DNA of 64,000 nt from JAEDHM01 sp964368645 (GCA_964368645.1 CAYJBY010000001.1:133435-197434); one strand, 5' to 3'. Positions 18,455 to 26,586 are shown, numbered from the stretch's first letter. Made by a program: numbers and translations. Notes: generated from the letters alone by a model not told the origin.

Positions 18455-19171
18455 TTAGGCGTTGACGTTATACAGCTTAAACTGCTCTTCCTTGGTCGTC
18501 AGATTGACAAAGCAGGTATATAGGCTGACCTTGTAATCGGGATTGAGGTTATTCCAAATTTCCTCGGAAAACTCTTGAAAATCCTCGGGTATATACACTC
18601 TTTCGGGCTCTCCCGTAAAGGTGGGTATCGGGTTGCCGTTGCATACGTAGGTGTGGATAAAATGACCTAAGCCGTTGACAGGGGTATAGCCGAAGCCGTA
18701 TCTGTTGCAGGCAGAGCCGTAGGGATCGGCGCTTTTGAGTATGCTTTCTCTGTAGCAAAAGCCTTTTTCAAAGTCCAACACGCCGCTTATTCTTGGGGTA
18801 TAATTAGGCTCGTCAGGCTCGAAACAGCGGCTTTCCAACGCCTCGTCAAAGCTCAAACCCTTTTCAAAACCCTCGAAAACCGTGTCGGTCTGGTCGCCGT
18901 TGGTGACGATAATTTTATCCTTATATTTTCTTATCGGCGAATAGATAATCAGACTTGGGTCCTTAACCTTAGTAGGGTCGTAAGGATAGATAATAATACC
19001 CTCCTCGGTCTTGCTGAACACGCGGTTCTTACTGTTTTCGCTTCTTCCCATTATGAAATACGCAAAAGCGGCGTAACCGCCCTCCGCGCTCTTTCCGATA
19101 ATAATTCCCCTGCCGGGGTACTCGTTGGCGGACAGTATTTCCGCCGAGCGTTTTACCTTATAAACGTCCAT
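18455..19171 (-). CDS. purO: IMP cyclohydrolase of the PurO type
   Basis: Closes the purine ring: FAICAR to IMP, the last step of the pathway. 238 residues. The family marks are PGRGIIIGKSAEGGYAAFAY, then IMGRSENSKNRVF, VTNGDQTDT, EPDEPNYTPRISG and GLGHFIHTYVCNGNP, all typical of the IMP_cyclohyd (PurO) family first known from methanogens and also found in Clostridia. It is unrelated to the cyclohydrolase domain of standard bacterial PurH. Placement next to a transformylase-only PurH supports the assignment. AAGGAG precedes the ATG. Confidence 0.88.
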   Translation of the reverse strand: MDVYKVKRSAEILSANEYPGRGIIIGKSAEGGYAAFAYFIMGRSENSKNRVFSKTEEGIIIYPYDPTKVKDPSLIIYSPIRKYKDKIIVTNGDQTDTVFEGFEKGLSFDEALESRCFEPDEPNYTPRISGVLDFEKGFCYRESILKSADPYGSACNRYGFGYTPVNGLGHFIHTYVCNGNPIPTFTGEPERVYIPEDFQEFSEEIWNNLNPDYKVSLYTCFVNLTTKEEQFKLYNVNA

Positions 19172-19384
19172 ATTCAGCTCCTTTTCTGTAATCGTCTTGC
19201 CAGTCTTGCTTTAACCATTTTTCTATAACTGTCTTGCTTTGTCGCCTTTTTTACTATTTTTTCCTATAATCGTTTTTCGCTTTCCGTCTTGCTTGTCTTA
19301 CTTTGTTCGTCTTGCTTTAACCGTTTTTCTATAACTGTCTTGCTTGTCGATATTTAATCGTCTTGTTCTAATCTTCTTGCTTGT
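19172..19384. repeat. purO-purN spacer with private repeats
   Basis: A 37-base stretch beginning GTCTTGCTTTAACC is present at 19203-19239 and again at 19309-19345 (one mismatch). Shorter GTCTTGCTTGTC and CTATAATCGTTTTTC words are scattered between. No gene. Confidence 0.8.
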
Positions 19385-19999
19385 CTATAATCTTTTTTCT
19401 AAAATCTTTTTGGCTACGGACTCCACGGCCTCGGGCAGTATAATCCATTCCGCCTCTTCCATAACCCGTCTTTGCAGTATCTGCGGCGTATCGTCAGGGT
19501 GAACCGCCACTTCTTTTTGAAAAATGATTTCACCGCCGTCCGGCACCTCGTTCACGTAATGCACGGTGGCACCCGTGACCGTCTCCTTTGCCGCTAATAC
19601 CGCCTCGTGAACCCTCAAGCCGTAGTAACCCTTGCCGCAAAACTTGGGAATAAGGGCAGGGTGTACGTTGATTATTCTGTTAGGATACAGAGCAGTAAAA
19701 TCACCGCTTAGGATACTAAGGAAGCCCGCAAGCACAATCAGTTCCGCACCGACCGCCTTAAGCTCGGCGTTCAGCGCGTCCTCGTAGGCCGCTTGGTCGG
19801 CAAAGCTTTTGCGAGCAATCACCGCCGTCCTTATGCCGGCGTTCTCCGCTCTTGTCAGCGCGTAGGCGTTTTCGTTGCCTGAAATCACCTCGCACAGCAC
19901 GGCGGAGCTGATGACTCCGCTTTTCACCGCGTCGATAATCGCCTGCAAATTGGTGCCGCCGCCCGACACAAAAACCGCAACTCTTACCTTGTCCGTCAC
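19385..19999 (-). CDS. purN: Phosphoribosylglycinamide formyltransferase
   Basis: Step 3: transfers formyl from 10-formyl-THF to GAR. 204 residues, normal length. FVSGGGTNLQAIIDA binds the phosphate. The catalytic residues are seen in INVHPALIPKF (Asn, His; near residue 108) and in VPDGGEII (Asp near 144). In place of the common HPSLLP the motif is HPALIP, a usual variant. Its ATG overlaps the purM stop by 4 bases, so translation is coupled. Confidence 0.97.
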   Translation of the reverse strand: MTDKVRVAVFVSGGGTNLQAIIDAVKSGVISSAVLCEVISGNENAYALTRAENAGIRTAVIARKSFADQAAYEDALNAELKAVGAELIVLAGFLSILSGDFTALYPNRIINVHPALIPKFCGKGYYGLRVHEAVLAAKETVTGATVHYVNEVPDGGEIIFQKEVAVHPDDTPQILQRRVMEEAEWIILPEAVESVAKKILEKRL

Positions 20000-21036
20000 C
20001 GCAGTATAACCCCCTCGTCGGAACTGACGGTTTGCCCCAAAAGGTAAGCGTTCACGCCCATTTCCTTAAGCAAGGTTATTGCCTTATCCGCGTCCTTTGC
20101 GTCCACAACCGCCGTCATACCCACGCCCATATTATAGGTGTTGTACATATCCCTTTCGGGTATGCCGCCCACTCTCGCTAAGGTCTTGAAAATCGGCAGT
20201 ACTTTCACGTCCTGCTTGCAAATCTCCGCGCCGATACCCTTAGGCAGGCTACGGGGAATATTCTCATAAAAACCGCCGCCTGTAACGTGCGCCGCCGACT
20301 TAACCGTAACCGTTTCAAACAGTTTCAGCATAGGCTTAACGTAAATCTCGGTGGGCGTAAGCAGGGTTTCGCCCAAGGGTGCGCCGTTAAGCTCCTCGTA
20401 ACTCTTGCCGAGGTCGCAATTCTCCAAATCGAAAACCTTTCTCACCAGCGAAAAGCCGTTGCTGTGAACTCCCGACGAGGGGAGCGCGATAATAGCGTCG
20501 CCGGGCTTTATTGCGGTCTTGTCCAAAACCTTATCCCTATCCACGATACCTACCGAAAAGCCTGCAAGGTCGTATTCGTTTTCAGGGTAAAAGCCGGGCA
20601 TTTCCGCCGTTTCTCCGCCGATTAAAGCGGAACCGGATTTAACACAGCCCTCGGCGACTCCCGCCACGATGTCGGCGACTCTTTCGGGTACGTTCTTACC
20701 CACCGCCACGTAGTCTAGGAAGAACAGCGGTTTCGCGCCACAGCAAATCACGTCGTTGACGCACATAGCCACGCAGTCGATACCCACCGTATCGTGCCGA
20801 TTAAGCAAAAAAGCAAGCTTCAGCTTGGTGCCTACGCCGTCCGTGCCGCTGACCAAAACAGGCTTTTTGTACCCCGTCAAATCCAGAGAAAACAAGCCGC
20901 CGAAACCGCCGATATCGCCTAACGCGCCCTCGGTCAAGGTTTTCGCCACGTGCTTTTTCATAAGCTCCACAGCCTTGTAGCCTGCGGTTATATCCACGCC
21001 TGCGCTCTTGTAGCTCTCGCTAAAGGATTTTGCCAT
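19996..21036 (-). CDS. purM: Phosphoribosylformylglycinamidine cyclo-ligase (AIR synthetase)
   Basis: Step 5: ATP-dependent ring closure of FGAM to AIR. 346 residues. The phosphate/ATP segment SGTDGVGTKLKLAF near residue 62, VNDVICCGAKPLFFLDYVA near 92, GETAEMPGFY near 142 and the C-terminal AHVTGGGFYENIPR are all intact. AAAGGAG precedes the ATG. It lies 36 bases downstream of purF and overlaps purN. Confidence 0.97.
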   Translation of the reverse strand: MAKSFSESYKSAGVDITAGYKAVELMKKHVAKTLTEGALGDIGGFGGLFSLDLTGYKKPVLVSGTDGVGTKLKLAFLLNRHDTVGIDCVAMCVNDVICCGAKPLFFLDYVAVGKNVPERVADIVAGVAEGCVKSGSALIGGETAEMPGFYPENEYDLAGFSVGIVDRDKVLDKTAIKPGDAIIALPSSGVHSNGFSLVRKVFDLENCDLGKSYEELNGAPLGETLLTPTEIYVKPMLKLFETVTVKSAAHVTGGGFYENIPRSLPKGIGAEICKQDVKVLPIFKTLARVGGIPERDMYNTYNMGVGMTAVVDAKDADKAITLLKEMGVNAYLLGQTVSSDEGVILR

Positions 21037-21072
21037 AACTCGATATCTCCTTTGCCGTCCTTAACGGCGTTG

Positions 21073-22473
21073 TCAATTCTTGCCGTCCTCAGGGGTGGCG
21101 GTGGGGTACACGTTGTCAAAACAAGCCGTGCAGTAGCCGCCGCATTTTCTGTTTGAACCGCAGGCGATTTGCTTCACGTTGGTAACGCTAAGGTAGCCAA
21201 GCGAGTCCACGCCGATAGCCTTTTCGATTTCGCTGTGGGTGTGGGTGCAGGCGATTAGAACGTCACGGGAAGCTATATCGGTGCCGTAATAGCAGGGATT
21301 TTTGAAGGGGGGCGCGGATACTCTCATATGCACCTCGGTAGCCCCTGCGTCCCTAAGCAGCTTGACGATACGCGCACTGGTGGTGCCGCGGACGATGCTG
21401 TCGTCGATTAAGACCACGCGCTTACCTCTTACCGTAGCGGAAACGGGATTGAGCTTTATGCGAACCAAGTCCTCTCTGAACTTCTGTCCGGGGGCGATAA
21501 AGGTTCTGCCGATATACTTATTTTTGATAAAGCCCAAGCCGTAGGGAATGCCCGACTGACGGGAGTAGCCTATTGCCGCGTCGATACCCGAATCGGGAAC
21601 ACCTATAACGATATCGGCTTGAACGGGGTGTTCAAGGGCGAGGAAAGCTCCTGCGCGAAGACGCGCCTCGTGAACGGAACAGCCGTCCACCACCGAGTCA
21701 GGTCTGGCAAAGTAAATGTACTCAAAAACGCAAAGGTTCTTTTCCGCCTTACCGCAATGCTCGGTAAAGCTCTTGACTCCCTCTGCGGTAAAAACGATGA
21801 TTTCACCGGGGGCCACGTCGCGGACGAACTTGGCGTCCACCGCGTCCAAGGCGCAGGTTTCGGAGGCGATAACGTAACTGCCGTCCTCCTTAACGCCGTA
21901 GCATAAGGGGCGGAAGCCGTTAGGATCTCTAACGGCGACCAGCTTGTTATGAGTCATAAGGACGAGGGAATACGCACCCACCAGTCTGTCCATAACCCTG
22001 CCGATAGCCTCCTCGATGTTGTCGCAATTAAGTCTTTCCTTGGTAATGAGGTAGCTAAGCAGTTCCGCGTCGCTGACGCTGGTAAAAATCGCGCCGTTCA
22101 GCTCCTGCTCAAGTCTAAGTTCCTTGTAGTTGACTAAGCTTCCGTTGTGGGCTAAAGCCATACAGCCGTTATAATGATTGACCATCATAGGCTGTGCGTT
22201 GACCTTGCCGTCCGTACCTGCCGTACCGTAGCGGCAGTGACCGACCGCCATAGTGCCTTTGCCGAGGTACTCCATCGCGGCAGGGGTAAAAACGTCGTTG
22301 ACTAACCCCACTTCCTTATAGCATTTCAAAACGCCGTTGTCGTTGACGGCGATACCTGCGCTCTCCTGACCTCTGTGCTGTAGGGCAAAAAGTCCGTAAT
22401 AGGCAAGGTGCGCCACGCCGTTACGCAAGGGGCTGATAATTCCGAAAACTCCGCATTCTTCTTTCAGCTTCAT
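21073..22473 (-). CDS. purF: Amidophosphoribosyltransferase
   Basis: First committed step: PRPP + glutamine to phosphoribosylamine. 466 residues. The N-terminus MKLKEECGVFGI shows a short propeptide before the catalytic Cys7 of the Ntn-type glutaminase. The PRPP loop is RVVLIDDSIVRGTTSARIV near residue 345. CTHTHSE and the C-terminal CGGYCTACF pair are consistent with the iron-sulfur (B. subtilis-like) subtype, usually oxygen-sensitive and feedback-inhibited by nucleotides. Starts one base after the purC stop, with no strong separate ribosome site, suggesting coupled translation. Confidence 0.97.
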   Translation of the reverse strand: MKLKEECGVFGIISPLRNGVAHLAYYGLFALQHRGQESAGIAVNDNGVLKCYKEVGLVNDVFTPAAMEYLGKGTMAVGHCRYGTAGTDGKVNAQPMMVNHYNGCMALAHNGSLVNYKELRLEQELNGAIFTSVSDAELLSYLITKERLNCDNIEEAIGRVMDRLVGAYSLVLMTHNKLVAVRDPNGFRPLCYGVKEDGSYVIASETCALDAVDAKFVRDVAPGEIIVFTAEGVKSFTEHCGKAEKNLCVFEYIYFARPDSVVDGCSVHEARLRAGAFLALEHPVQADIVIGVPDSGIDAAIGYSRQSGIPYGLGFIKNKYIGRTFIAPGQKFREDLVRIKLNPVSATVRGKRVVLIDDSIVRGTTSARIVKLLRDAGATEVHMRVSAPPFKNPCYYGTDIASRDVLIACTHTHSEIEKAIGVDSLGYLSVTNVKQIACGSNRKCGGYCTACFDNVYPTATPEDGKN

Positions 22474-22474
22474 T

Positions 22475-23161
22475 TTACGCCTCGAACTCGAAGAAGAGTT
22501 TGGAAAGAGTCATAGGCTCTACGTACTTGCCATCCTTATATACGCGCATATTGCCGCTGGCGATTTCGTCGATTAGGATAACCTTGTCGCCGCTGTAGCC
22601 GAACTCAAACTTAATATCATAAAGCTCCATACCGCGTTTTACCATCTCGTCGTTGACGACAGCGGTGATTTTTTGAGTCATAGCCTTAACGTCCTCGTAC
22701 TGCTTGTCGCTCATTACGTTAAGGGCGATAAGACCGTCCTTGGTAACGAGGGGGTCGTCCTTGGCGTCATTTTTGAAGGTGGTTTCAACGTAAGAGGGGA
22801 GAATTGCGCCCTCTGCAACGTACTCCGAGTAACGGCGGTAAAAACTGCCTACCGCCCTTCGACGGCACACAACCTCAAGTCCCTTGCCGAAAACCTTTGC
22901 AGGCAAAACTTCCATTGTGGTAGCGTTAAGGTCGGCGGATACGTAATGGGTAGCAACGCCGAGTTTTTTCAGCAGCTCAAAAAAGTACACACTCATACGG
23001 AGGTTAATATTACCTACTCCGGCGATAGAAAGCCCGACGGTATTGGCACCGGGATCGAAAACGCCGTCCGTACCCGTAACGTCGTCCTTGAACTTCAGCA
23101 TATAATTGCCGTTATCTAAAGCGAACACGTCCTTAGTCTTGCCTTGATAAATCTTTTTCAT
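22475..23161 (-). CDS. purC: SAICAR synthetase
   Basis: Step 7: CAIR + aspartate + ATP to SAICAR. 228 residues. The N-terminal KKIYQGKTKDVF nucleotide-binding strand-turn, LKFKDDVTGTDG, VVCRRRAVGSFYRR near residue 100, and the C-terminal LIDEIASGNMR (metal-binding DE; commonly LIDEVLTPDSSR) are seen. GGAGGT precedes the ATG. Lies between purE (11 bases) and purF. Confidence 0.97.
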   Translation of the reverse strand: MKKIYQGKTKDVFALDNGNYMLKFKDDVTGTDGVFDPGANTVGLSIAGVGNINLRMSVYFFELLKKLGVATHYVSADLNATTMEVLPAKVFGKGLEVVCRRRAVGSFYRRYSEYVAEGAILPSYVETTFKNDAKDDPLVTKDGLIALNVMSDKQYEDVKAMTQKITAVVNDEMVKRGMELYDIKFEFGYSGDKVILIDEIASGNMRVYKDGKYVEPMTLSKLFFEFEA

Positions 23162-23172
23162 AGTAACCTCCG

Positions 23173-23667
23173 TTATTTATTAAATTTTGCCGCGGTTTCC
23201 GCGTCCTTTTTGAGTATTTTGTCACGGGCGGCAATCCGTTGTGCCGCCAATCTTTCTTTAAGCTCGCCGTCCGATAACGCGAGTATTTCGGCGGCTAAAA
23301 TCGCGGCGTTTGCCGCACCGTCGATAGCAACGGTGGCAACAGGAATACCCGAGGGCATCTGCACCGTGGACAAGAGAGCGTCCAAGCCGTCCAAGGCAGA
23401 GGACTTAATAGGAACACCGATAACAGGCAGTAACGTGACGGCGGCAATAGCCCCTGCTAAGTGGGCGGCTTTGCCTGCCAAAGCGATTATCGCGCCGAAA
23501 CCGTTTGCCTCCGCGGAAACAGAAAACGCCCTCGTTTCCTCGGGCGTTCTGTGTGCGGAAAATATATGTACCTCGTAAGGCACGGCAAGCCCGTTGAGGG
23601 TACTCACCGCTTTTTCGGCAATCGGCATATCGCTTTCACTTCCCATAATAATGGCAACCTTTTTCAT
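23173..23667 (-). CDS. purE: N5-carboxyaminoimidazole ribonucleotide mutase (class I PurE)
   Basis: Step 6: rearranges N5-CAIR to CAIR. 164 residues, octamer-forming class I. The phosphate loop IIMGSESDMP, the catalytic FSAHRTPEETRAF (conserved His) and AGKAAHLAGAIAA plus GVPIKSSALDGLD are present. Class I enzymes normally need PurK to make N5-CAIR; no purK is next to it or elsewhere in the window. AAAGGAGG precedes the ATG. First gene of the purine operon, downstream of a long leader with a ZTP riboswitch. Confidence 0.96.
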   Translation of the reverse strand: MKKVAIIMGSESDMPIAEKAVSTLNGLAVPYEVHIFSAHRTPEETRAFSVSAEANGFGAIIALAGKAAHLAGAIAAVTLLPVIGVPIKSSALDGLDALLSTVQMPSGIPVATVAIDGAANAAILAAEILALSDGELKERLAAQRIAARDKILKKDAETAAKFNK

Positions 23668-23790
23668 ACGACCTCCTTTTTCTCGGCGGATTAATCCGCC
23701 GCGCTTATTGAGTCGGGCTTTTGCCCGTTGCTGTTAAAGGGTTACAGGAATTGCGGCTTTACAGTGCCGCAAACTGTCTTCGCAACCGCT
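23668..23790 (-). promoter_or_regulatory. purE proximal leader with three hairpins
   Basis: In order of minus-strand transcription: TTGCGGC/GCCGCAA (23772-23751), CGGGC/GCCCG (23727-23714) and the near-perfect palindrome CGGCGGATTAATCCGCCG (23701-23684), which ends a few bases before the ribosome site of purE. None has a U-run, so they are not terminators. The last one could hide or stabilise the translation start. The role is inference. Confidence 0.5.
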
Positions 23791-23830
23791 TATACCGTCG
23801 TTCCTAGGATTTAACTTTGTCACAAAGGAC

Positions 23831-23962
23831 TGTCATTCTGAGGAACAACCACGTTACGACTCGGGGTTCCCCGCAAAAACACAACGTGTTATTGTGGGGT
23901 GGTTGTTCGGGGTTCCCCGCAAAAACACAACGTGTTATTGTGGGGTGGTTATAGAATCTCGC
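23831..23962. repeat. Dispersed TGTCATTCTGA element carrying two hairpin repeats
   Basis: TGTCATTCTGAGGAACAACC at 23831 and GAATCTCGCG ending at 23962 form the ends. Inside are two tandem copies (starting 23863 and 23909, 46 bases apart) of a ~40-base palindromic element, GGGGTTCCCCGC...GTGGGGT. It lies between the ZTP riboswitch and purE, inside the transcribed leader. Confidence 0.85.
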
Positions 23963-24007
23963 GTTTAGCGGCTATCTTCTTGTTCATTACCGCTTGTTTT
24001 AGGCGGT

Positions 24008-24049
24008 AAAAAACAAAAAGGGCAGAATTACCTTACGGTAAACCTGCCC
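24008..24049 (-). terminator. Terminator overlapping the ZTP riboswitch
   Basis: On the minus strand GGGCAG (24049-24044) pairs with CTGCCC (24025-24020). An inner TTACC/GGTAA stem lies between, and a run TTTTTGTTTTTT follows. The 5' arm includes the conserved CUGGGCA of the aptamer, so folding of aptamer and terminator exclude each other. Confidence 0.88.
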
Positions 24050-24116
24050 AGACGGACGACATTATCTCTCTCGCTACTTCCACGTGGTAATCCACTTTCC
24101 GTCAGTTGTAACGAGC
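24043..24116 (-). promoter_or_regulatory. ZTP (pfl-motif) riboswitch controlling the purine-folD operon
   Basis: Read on the minus strand: a CUCG...CGAG closing stem, AACUGACGGAAA, a GUGG-UUA-CCAC hairpin followed by GUGGAAG, a linker, then the hallmark CCGUCUGGGCA. This is the order and spacing of the pfl RNA. The family binds ZMP/ZTP (AICAR nucleotides), which accumulate when 10-formyl-THF is short, and switches genes on by preventing a terminator. The overlapping terminator here fits an ON switch. Downstream genes make purines and 10-formyl-THF (folD), the classic targets. Confidence 0.85.
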
Positions 24117-24132
24117 GCTTTTCCATACTTAA

Positions 24133-24161
24133 ATATTATCATAGCAAAATCCTCTTGTCAA
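24133..24161 (-). promoter_or_regulatory. Promoter of the purine operon leader
   Basis: Consensus TTGACA (24161-24156), 17-base spacer, TAATAT (24138-24133), about 20 bases upstream of the riboswitch on the same strand. Confidence 0.88.
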
Positions 24162-24366
24162 AGGAAAACACCACAATAAAAAACGATTTTTCGGAAAGCT
24201 GTTACCGTCATCGAAGAGGATATCTGTCATTCTGAACGAGTGGCACACGGCTGTGAAGAATCTCGCCGAAAGGCGGTTAATCGTTACACTATACGGAAAC
24301 GGGCTTCCCGTCCAGTCAATGTTAATCTCTTACGATACTTTCACCTGATGTATCGGCGGTAAAAAA
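24162..24366. repeat. Dispersed TGTCATTCTGA element (copy near 24.2 kb)
   Basis: TGTCATTCTGAACGAGTGGC starts at 24225 and runs to GAAGAATCTCGCC near 24277. It continues with AGGCGGTTAATCGTTACACT and ACGGAAACGGGCTT, sequence shared with the two copies near 26.3 and 26.46 kb. No gene in this spacer. Confidence 0.85.
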
Positions 24367-24636
24367 TTATTCTTTTTTGTCATCTTCATTGCTAGTGTAC
24401 ATTGTCTTTAGAGCGACAACAAAAACTAACAACCCCGACACAATTAGGATACCGCCAATACCGTACAATACACTGTGAACCATATCGGCAATTGCAAATT
24501 CTTCTTCTCCATATGCAATGCTATTAAAATAATAATAATCTGCACCGTTATCAATGCACTTCGCACCCATAACTATTGCCGTTATACCTATCGCAATTAA
24601 AAAAATAATTAATACTATTTTTTTCCATTTATTCAT
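24367..24636 (-). CDS. Small two-pass membrane protein
   Basis: 89 residues with two hydrophobic segments (about 6-25 and 55-78) and a charged tail ending SNEDDKKE. No family recognised. Third gene of an operon with a small hypothetical protein and a lipoprotein (58 bases after the latter) that appears to be controlled by a divergent XRE repressor. Base composition is clearly more A+T-rich than in the purine operon, as expected for recently acquired DNA. Confidence 0.65.
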   Translation of the reverse strand: MNKWKKIVLIIFLIAIGITAIVMGAKCIDNGADYYYFNSIAYGEEEFAIADMVHSVLYGIGGILIVSGLLVFVVALKTMYTSNEDDKKE

Positions 24637-24693
24637 ATTTATCTCCTTTATTTAGGCATTTATTATCTGGTTTTTGAATTTTTGCAGAATTTA

Positions 24694-25452
24694 TCAATAA
24701 TTCGAAAAACCAAAATTCTTCAGGGTTACTTTATTGCTTGCACTACATACGGAGTCTATAGTTTTAATGCATAATGCATAATTGCTTTTTGTTGAAGTGT
24801 ATAGCAAATCCCAAGCACTAGAATCGCCTGTACCTTCTTCAACTGGAACTTCGAATTTTTCTTTATCAACATTATAGTAGGTATAAAGTGACAGATTTTC
24901 AAGCGTTATCACAGCGGAGATGCTTGATTTATACACCGTGCCTTGTATATTACCGACGTAGTTTGTAACATAATCCCAATCGCCGTTCTTTTTAAGTGTA
25001 AATATACTTGTTATTGTGGTTGATAATGCACCATAACGATTCGCAAAAGAAAGAGTTAGCTCACCATTTGCATTTTTCTGCTTGCTAAAAGTCAGCACTT
25101 TATCATACGAAGATTCCTTGTCGGCAAGGGTAAACGGTACTAAATAATCGTATATTATATCCGTAAATAACTGATTACAGTTGCTACACCTAATAACGCC
25201 GTTATGTCCTTTCGCCAGACTGGTTTCAGCAATGATTTCGCCACAATCGCTGCATTTTGTTCTTTTTGTTCCTCCCGCTTCACACGTTGCCGTATCGCTA
25301 AGAAGGTCACAATTACTATGGTCACAATTTTTAACTATATCGGTACTCCGCGAATTATTGTTCTCTTGCAACCCGTTTTGATTGAATCCACAAGCAGATA
25401 TTGACACTATAATAAGTATTACAAACACGAAAAAAATCGCTCTTTTTTTCAT
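24694..25452 (-). CDS. Lipoprotein with zinc-ribbon-like cysteine pairs
   Basis: 252 residues. The N-terminal signal peptide ends in a lipobox (SISAC, Cys21), so the mature protein is membrane-anchored outside. Three cysteine pairs (CDHSNC, TKCSDCGEI, IRCSNCNQL), with TCEAGGTKRTKCSDCG resembling the spacing of degenerate zinc-ribbon tandem units found in surface proteins of gut Firmicutes. The C-terminal 150 residues look beta-rich and are not recognised. 34 bases separate it from the upstream gene. Confidence 0.75.
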   Translation of the reverse strand: MKKRAIFFVFVILIIVSISACGFNQNGLQENNNSRSTDIVKNCDHSNCDLLSDTATCEAGGTKRTKCSDCGEIIAETSLAKGHNGVIRCSNCNQLFTDIIYDYLVPFTLADKESSYDKVLTFSKQKNANGELTLSFANRYGALSTTITSIFTLKKNGDWDYVTNYVGNIQGTVYKSSISAVITLENLSLYTYYNVDKEKFEVPVEEGTGDSSAWDLLYTSTKSNYALCIKTIDSVCSASNKVTLKNFGFSNY

Positions 25453-25486
25453 TTTAATTATCCTCCCTCGGCTGGTATTAAAACAT

Positions 25487-25753
25487 TTATTCTAAGTACA
25501 TTATCAATGAATTGTACCTTTCGCTTCCATTGACGACTTGTTCTGTCTCACGACTGGAATCATCATATATAATTAAAAAAGTAGTGACTTCCTCTGTCTT
25601 TTTATGCCTACTTCCCCATTTATCTTGTTCGCTGGATAGCCACGTTCCACCCAAGCCAGCTGCCAAACCAGTCAATAATCTATTTTTCTTTTTACTGGCG
25701 CTTGTTTCTTGTTCTTTGGTTGATAAGATTTTAGTTTTTACTATCGTTTTCAT
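25487..25753 (-). CDS. Small hypothetical protein heading the XRE-controlled operon
   Basis: 88 residues with a basic N-terminus (KTKILSTKEQETSASKKKN), a short glycine-rich hydrophobic stretch LLTGLAAGLGGTWL (about 30-43) and a C-terminal part with FLIIYDD. No family recognised. GGAGGG lies 6 bases before the ATG and a strong promoter with two operator palindromes directly precedes it. Confidence 0.65.
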   Translation of the reverse strand: MKTIVKTKILSTKEQETSASKKKNRLLTGLAAGLGGTWLSSEQDKWGSRHKKTEEVTTFLIIYDDSSRETEQVVNGSERYNSLIMYLE

Positions 25754-25776
25754 TATTTCCCTCCTGAAAATGCGAA

Positions 25777-25817
25777 TATCCCATATTGGGATAAAGATAC
25801 TATACCAAACTGGGATA
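25777..25817. promoter_or_regulatory. Twin operator palindromes between XRE gene and envelope operon
   Basis: TATCCCA-TAT-TGGGATA at 25777-25793 is a perfect 7-3-7 inverted repeat. TATACCA-AAC-TGGGATA at 25801-25817 is the same site with one half degenerate. The centres are 24 bases apart. The second lies between -35 and -10 of the minus-strand promoter and the first just downstream of its -10, so binding would block transcription. The divergent XRE protein is the likely binder. Confidence 0.8.
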
Positions 25818-25827
25818 ATTTTGTCAA
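25799..25827 (-). promoter_or_regulatory. Promoter of the 24.4-25.8 kb envelope operon
   Basis: TTGACA (25827-25822), 17-base spacer, TATAGT (25804-25799) on the minus strand, 46 bases upstream of the first start codon. Confidence 0.85.
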
Positions 25828-25855
25828 GAGCAAATTTCCAATGGAGGTATGTGTT

Positions 25856-26062
25856 TTGCGATTAAAAGAATTACGGATAAAGAAAAAAATCTCACAACTA
25901 AAGCTCGCACTTGACTTAAATACCTCTCAAAATACCATAAGCCGTTACGAAACAGGAGAAAGGGAAGCAGGTTACAGCGTGTTAATCGCAATAGCCGACT
26001 ATTTTGACGTATCAATAGATTATTTGTTAGAACGCACCGACAATCCGAAAATCAATAGATAG
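25856..26062 (+). CDS. XRE-family transcriptional regulator
   Basis: 68 residues, one Cro/C1-type helix-turn-helix: RLKELRIKKKISQLKLALDL, then NTSQNTISRYETGEREAGYS, the recognition helix, and a short dimerisation tail DYLLERTDNP. TTG 25856 is chosen as start because GGAGG (25843-25847) sits 8 bases upstream and the protein then begins MRLKELR, the usual family start; the in-frame ATG 25841 overlaps that ribosome site. It is divergent from an envelope operon and flanked by twin palindromes, so it is probably an autoregulated repressor of that operon. Confidence 0.88.
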   Translation: MRLKELRIKKKISQLKLALDLNTSQNTISRYETGEREAGYSVLIAIADYFDVSIDYLLERTDNPKINR

Positions 26063-26586
26063 CAAACGCCTATATCTGTCATTCGGAACGAGTGGCACTC
26101 TGTTAAGTTTATTGTGCCGCATAAACGCGAGATTCTTCGTTGTGACAAAGTCACGTCCTCAGAATGACAAACCCCGAGTGTTCCCGAGATTCTGTGCAAG
26201 AATATCTACTATTGTTGCAGAGTGGGGTTAGCGACTATTTTCTTAACAACAAAAAGCCAAAGTATTACCGACTCCGACTCTTGTTTAATACTGAGATATC
26301 TGTCATTCTGAACGAGTGGCGCACGGCTGTGAAGAATCTCGCCGAAAGGCGTTTAATCGTTATTAGGCGGCTAATCATTACACTCTACGGAAACGGATTT
26401 TCCATTAAAAATAGCCGAAGTATTGCCTACTCCGACTCTTGTTTAATACTGAAGATATGTCATTCTGAACGAGTGGCACACGGCTGTGAAGAATCTCGCC
26501 GAAAGGCGGCTAGTCATTATCAGGCGTTTAATCGTTATTAGGCGGCTATCATTACACTGTATGAAAACGGGCTTTTCATTAACAAC
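26063..26586. repeat. Array of dispersed repeats downstream of the XRE gene
   Basis: No gene is seen in this ~520-base stretch. TGTCATTCGGAACGAGTGGC begins at 26077 with a partner end TCAGAATGACA near 26160. Two longer, nearly identical units begin at 26301 and 26458 (157 bases apart), each running through GAAGAATCTCGCCGAAAGGC, an A/T stretch and a copy of the AGCCGAAGTATT hairpin arm that also forms the terminator at 26587. Open frames here are repeat artefacts. Confidence 0.85.
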
